From positions 1 to 64,000 of the forward strand of contig JASBSY010000001.1 of assembly GCA_030148705.1 (NCBI GenBank): a stretch of DNA of 64,000 nucleotides. Reading direction: 5' to 3'. A program made the translations under genes and the position numbers. How positions within the stretch are numbered: position 1 is the first letter of the stretch; each line of letters starts with the position of its first letter. The notes beneath the pieces were generated by a model. The model saw only the letters and a list, made by a program, of their open reading frames with translations, did no database searches and had not been told where the DNA came from. Below are positions 62,023-64,000 of this stretch, piece after piece. The stretch comes from Pukyongia sp. Lineage in GTDB: Bacteria; Bacteroidota; Bacteroidia; Flavobacteriales; Flavobacteriaceae.

Positions 62023-62125
62023 ACGAAAGCCTCCCTGCCGGCAGGCAGGTACAACCAGGTATATAAGCCATTAAAACGGTCCATATACAATTCCGTTGTG
62101 CTTCATTATGACAAACTGCTAACCA
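62023..62125. repeat. Palindromic spacer A between array genes 1 and 2
   Basis: It begins CGAAAGCC, then CCTGCCGGCAGG (62034-62045) as a perfect palindrome, then an inverted pair GTACAAC (62049-62055) and GTTGTGC (62095-62101) with inner GTATAT/ATATAC arms. The remainder runs to the ATG of copy 2 as CTTCATTATGACAAACTGC. It is nearly identical to spacer B (62918-63022). Confidence 0.85.
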
Positions 62126-62917
62126 ATGATAAAATTCTTTAGAAAAATTAGACAGAATCTACTTGAGGAAGGCAACACCGGAAAGTATTTAAAATATGCG
62201 ATTGGCGAAATTATTCTTGTTGTGATTGGAATTTTGATTGCTTTATCAATTAATAATTGGAATGAATCAAGAAAAGATAGGATTTCAGAACAAGTGATTT
62301 TGAAACAGCTGAAATCAGAGTTTAATAGTAATCTTAAGCAACTGGATGAAAAAATTGGAATAAGAGACTACATGATGAATTCTGCTATTCAATTATTAGC
62401 TACTATCGATAATCCAAGCACCAGAAGTATTGATAGTATAGAAATGCATTTAGCAAAAACAATTCCTTATACAACATTTGACCCAATTCTTAACGATTTA
62501 GCAACTTCAGGAAATTTAAGATTGATTAAAAATGATAGTTTAAAGGCTTTACTTTCTGTATGGACTAGTGAAATTGTACAAGTTACTGAAGGAGAACAAA
62601 CTTGGGCTAAATACAGAAATGAAATCTACATACCATTTTTAATTAAAAACTATCAGGTTAGAACACTTCGAAATAAGGCAATGAAAACCAATCTGTTATA
62701 TACCTTTTTAATTAATCAAGAAAACAGGGAGTCAGAAATAAAAGAGATAGGAAATTCAAAACACTTTTCTGATATTAATTTTCTTCTAGATAATCCTGAT
62801 TATGAGGATCATCTCGTAAGATGTATTACAACAAATAGAAATACACAACAACAAGCTTTTATTCTAAGAGACAGAATTATAGGAATATTGGATATTCTAA
62901 ATGATGAAATTAATTAA
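62126..62917 (+). CDS. DUF6090 membrane protein, array copy 2
   Basis: A 263-residue protein with KFFRKIRQNLLEEGNTGKY, one membrane segment (IGEIILVVIGILIALSINNW) and a helical periplasmic part containing LATSGNLRLIKNDSLK. The first roughly 140 bp are almost identical to copy 3, then the two diverge strongly. The gene is flanked by near-identical palindromic spacers on both sides. Function unknown. Confidence 0.85.
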   Translation: MIKFFRKIRQNLLEEGNTGKYLKYAIGEIILVVIGILIALSINNWNESRKDRISEQVILKQLKSEFNSNLKQLDEKIGIRDYMMNSAIQLLATIDNPSTRSIDSIEMHLAKTIPYTTFDPILNDLATSGNLRLIKNDSLKALLSVWTSEIVQVTEGEQTWAKYRNEIYIPFLIKNYQVRTLRNKAMKTNLLYTFLINQENRESEIKEIGNSKHFSDINFLLDNPDYEDHLVRCITTNRNTQQQAFILRDRIIGILDILNDEIN

Positions 62918-63022
62918 CGAAAGCCGCCTGCCTGCCGACAGGCAGGCACAACCAGGTATATAAGCCATCAAGACGGTCCATATACAATTCCGTTGTGCTT
63001 CATTATGACAAACTGCTAACCA
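62918..63022. repeat. Palindromic spacer B between array genes 2 and 3
   Basis: CGAAAGCC is followed by a perfect stem GCCTGCCTG (62926-62934), CCGA loop and CAGGCAGGC (62939-62947). Next, GCACAAC (62946-62952) pairs with GTTGTGC (62992-62998), with inner GTATAT/ATATAC. The last 70 bp match spacer A at all but a few positions and end on the ATG of copy 3. Confidence 0.88.
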
Positions 63023-63787
63023 ATGATAAAATTCTTTAGAAAAATTAGACAGAACCTACTTGTGGAAGGCAACACCGGAAAGTATTTAAAATATGCGATT
63101 GGCGAAATTGTTCTTGTTGTAATTGGAATATTAATTGCCCTTCAAATTAATAATTGGAATCAAGCACGAATAGAAAATAATGAAGAACGAATCGCGTTAC
63201 AAAATTTAAAACAAGATTTCGATTTTAATTATGAGACTCTAGATGGGTATATAACCCAAACAGAAAGCATAAAAACAAGTCAATTAATCATTCTTAACCA
63301 TACAGGGAATAAACCAAAACCCAAAACAGATGATGAGTTTAATATTTTACTCAATAGTTCATTAGGCTTGAAGGAATATTTTCCAAGAAACGGTTCTTTG
63401 GATGAGCTATTAAGCTCAGGGAAATTGAGGATTATTAAAAATCAGAGGTTAAGAAAACTTTTATCTTCTTGGCATCCATTATTTGAAAATATAAAAACCC
63501 GCGAAAAGACCGTATTAAGAGATATTTACAAAATAAACGAATATACTTTAACAAAAGCTAGTTGGTTGAATGTAGATGCCGCAATTAGCAGTGACCCGAG
63601 CAAAAATAATTCATACCCAAAATCAGGTTTTGAAATTGACAACAGAATATTATTAAATGAACTAGAATTTGAAAATATGATTGAAAACGCTAGTTATCAA
63701 AATGATTTGCTGATTAATCAGCAAAAAATAGGATTGGAATTAGTTAAGGAAATTAAAGATTTAATAGAAAAAGAAATTAAAGAATAA
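63023..63787 (+). CDS. DUF6090 membrane protein, array copy 3
   Basis: A 254-residue protein with KFFRKIRQNLLVEGNTGKY and membrane segment IGEIVLVVIGILIALQINNW, nearly matching copy 2 over the first 45 residues. The helical remainder is different in sequence but keeps LSSGKLRIIKNQRLRKLLSSWH. The stop is followed at once by the same CGAAAGCC spacer start. Function unknown. Confidence 0.85.
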   Translation: MIKFFRKIRQNLLVEGNTGKYLKYAIGEIVLVVIGILIALQINNWNQARIENNEERIALQNLKQDFDFNYETLDGYITQTESIKTSQLIILNHTGNKPKPKTDDEFNILLNSSLGLKEYFPRNGSLDELLSSGKLRIIKNQRLRKLLSSWHPLFENIKTREKTVLRDIYKINEYTLTKASWLNVDAAISSDPSKNNSYPKSGFEIDNRILLNELEFENMIENASYQNDLLINQQKIGLELVKEIKDLIEKEIKE

Positions 63788-63874
63788 CGAAAGCCTGCCC
63801 GCCGGCGAGCAGGCACAACAACGTAACAAGTCTATAGCGGCTGAATTTACTTATTGGAAATTCGAGCCGTTGTT
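63788..63874. repeat. Palindromic spacer C after array gene 3
   Basis: It opens with CGAAAGCC and a GC-rich inverted stretch, then AACAACG (63817-63823) and CGTTGTT (63868-63874) as outer arms, with an inner GGCTGAATTT (63839-63848) pairing to AAATTCGAGCC (63858-63868) with one bulged G. No gene is seen from here to 64000; the element may continue past the edge (GGTTAAGAGAACG near 63961-63973). Confidence 0.75.
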
Positions 63875-64000
63875 TAAAATTCAGTGCTTCCGACAAAAAT
63901 AGTTAAGCTCGCCCTTCCGATTCGCACGCTGGCGCTTCCCAACAACATTTTGCGCTCGCTGGTTAAGAGAACGAAATTTCCTACCTGTTTGGCAGAAAAT

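Noticed and set aside
61235-63874. CRISPR array
   Set aside because: The repeated spacers are about 100 bp apart from each other by whole genes of nearly 800 bp and are palindromic; there is no repeat-spacer pattern of 20-40 bp units and no cas gene.

Overview
The window looks like a chromosome segment of a marine-type member of the Flavobacteriaceae (Bacteroidota). The sequence shows moderately AT-rich coding DNA, promoters of the Bacteroidota form TAnnTTTG with an upstream TTTG, few Shine-Dalgarno sites, and several genes typical of the group: a bshA for bacillithiol, a MutS2 without an Smr domain, a single-chain alpha/beta 2-oxoacid dehydrogenase, a PrcB-like lipoprotein and DUF6090 proteins. 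The species cannot be named from the sequence alone. No phage, transposase, CRISPR array or rRNA is visible; one tRNA-Ser(GCU) lies near the left edge.

Layout. 0.2-6.2 kb: tRNA-Ser, then a long leftward operon of housekeeping genes (tsaD, rsmE, a DUF4159 protein, a TrmH-family methylase, an AI-2E-type permease, a PG_1098-type methyltransferase, a small secreted protein). 6.3-13.8 kb: outer-membrane biogenesis (tamB rightward; ridA-like and lptD-like leftward). 14-23.8 kb: a dense rightward run with an amidase, an MCE/MlaD protein, an HdrC-like/HAD/HdrB-like set, a GH3 plus serine-hydrolase fusion, bshA and a PrcB-like lipoprotein. 23.8-31.4 kb: M19 dipeptidase, a small beta-barrel, a fused FAD/Fe-S dehydrogenase, aroC and a dicarboxylate/amino-acid symporter. 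31.5-35.4 kb: a secreted protein and a tight trio of ATP-grasp ligase, N-formylglutamate amidohydrolase-like protein and DUF1704 (QEGLA) metallopeptidase. 35.4-45.6 kb: DCC thioredoxin-like protein, mutS2, ung, a leftward operon (2OG oxygenase, SUI1, nucleoside phosphorylase, signal-less substrate-binding-like protein), the E1 dehydrogenase and two lipoproteins.

45.6-52.5 kb is the most distinctive block: a translationally coupled operon of flavoprotein, methyltransferase, type III polyketide synthase, FabL-like enoyl reductase, FabZ-like dehydratase, FabF-like ketosynthase and acyl carrier protein, followed by an rRNA methylase. It reads as a self-contained pathway that makes a fatty acyl starter, hands it to a type III PKS and tailors the resulting phenolic lipid or pyrone.

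52.9-58.8 kb: YceI, an MFS exporter, an EF-G paralogue without the catalytic histidine, a coiled-coil protein, an LTxxQ periplasmic protein, a cysteine-less ArsC-like protein and HPF. 58.8-64 kb is accessory in character: gene-poor, more AT-rich DNA with palindromic repeats, a beta-lactamase-fold lipoprotein, and a tandem family of three DUF6090 membrane proteins separated by near-identical palindromic spacers that resemble integron attC sites. Two genes (tamB and the PKS-cluster ketosynthase) have no ATG, GTG or TTG where homology says they start; both have ATC at the expected place.
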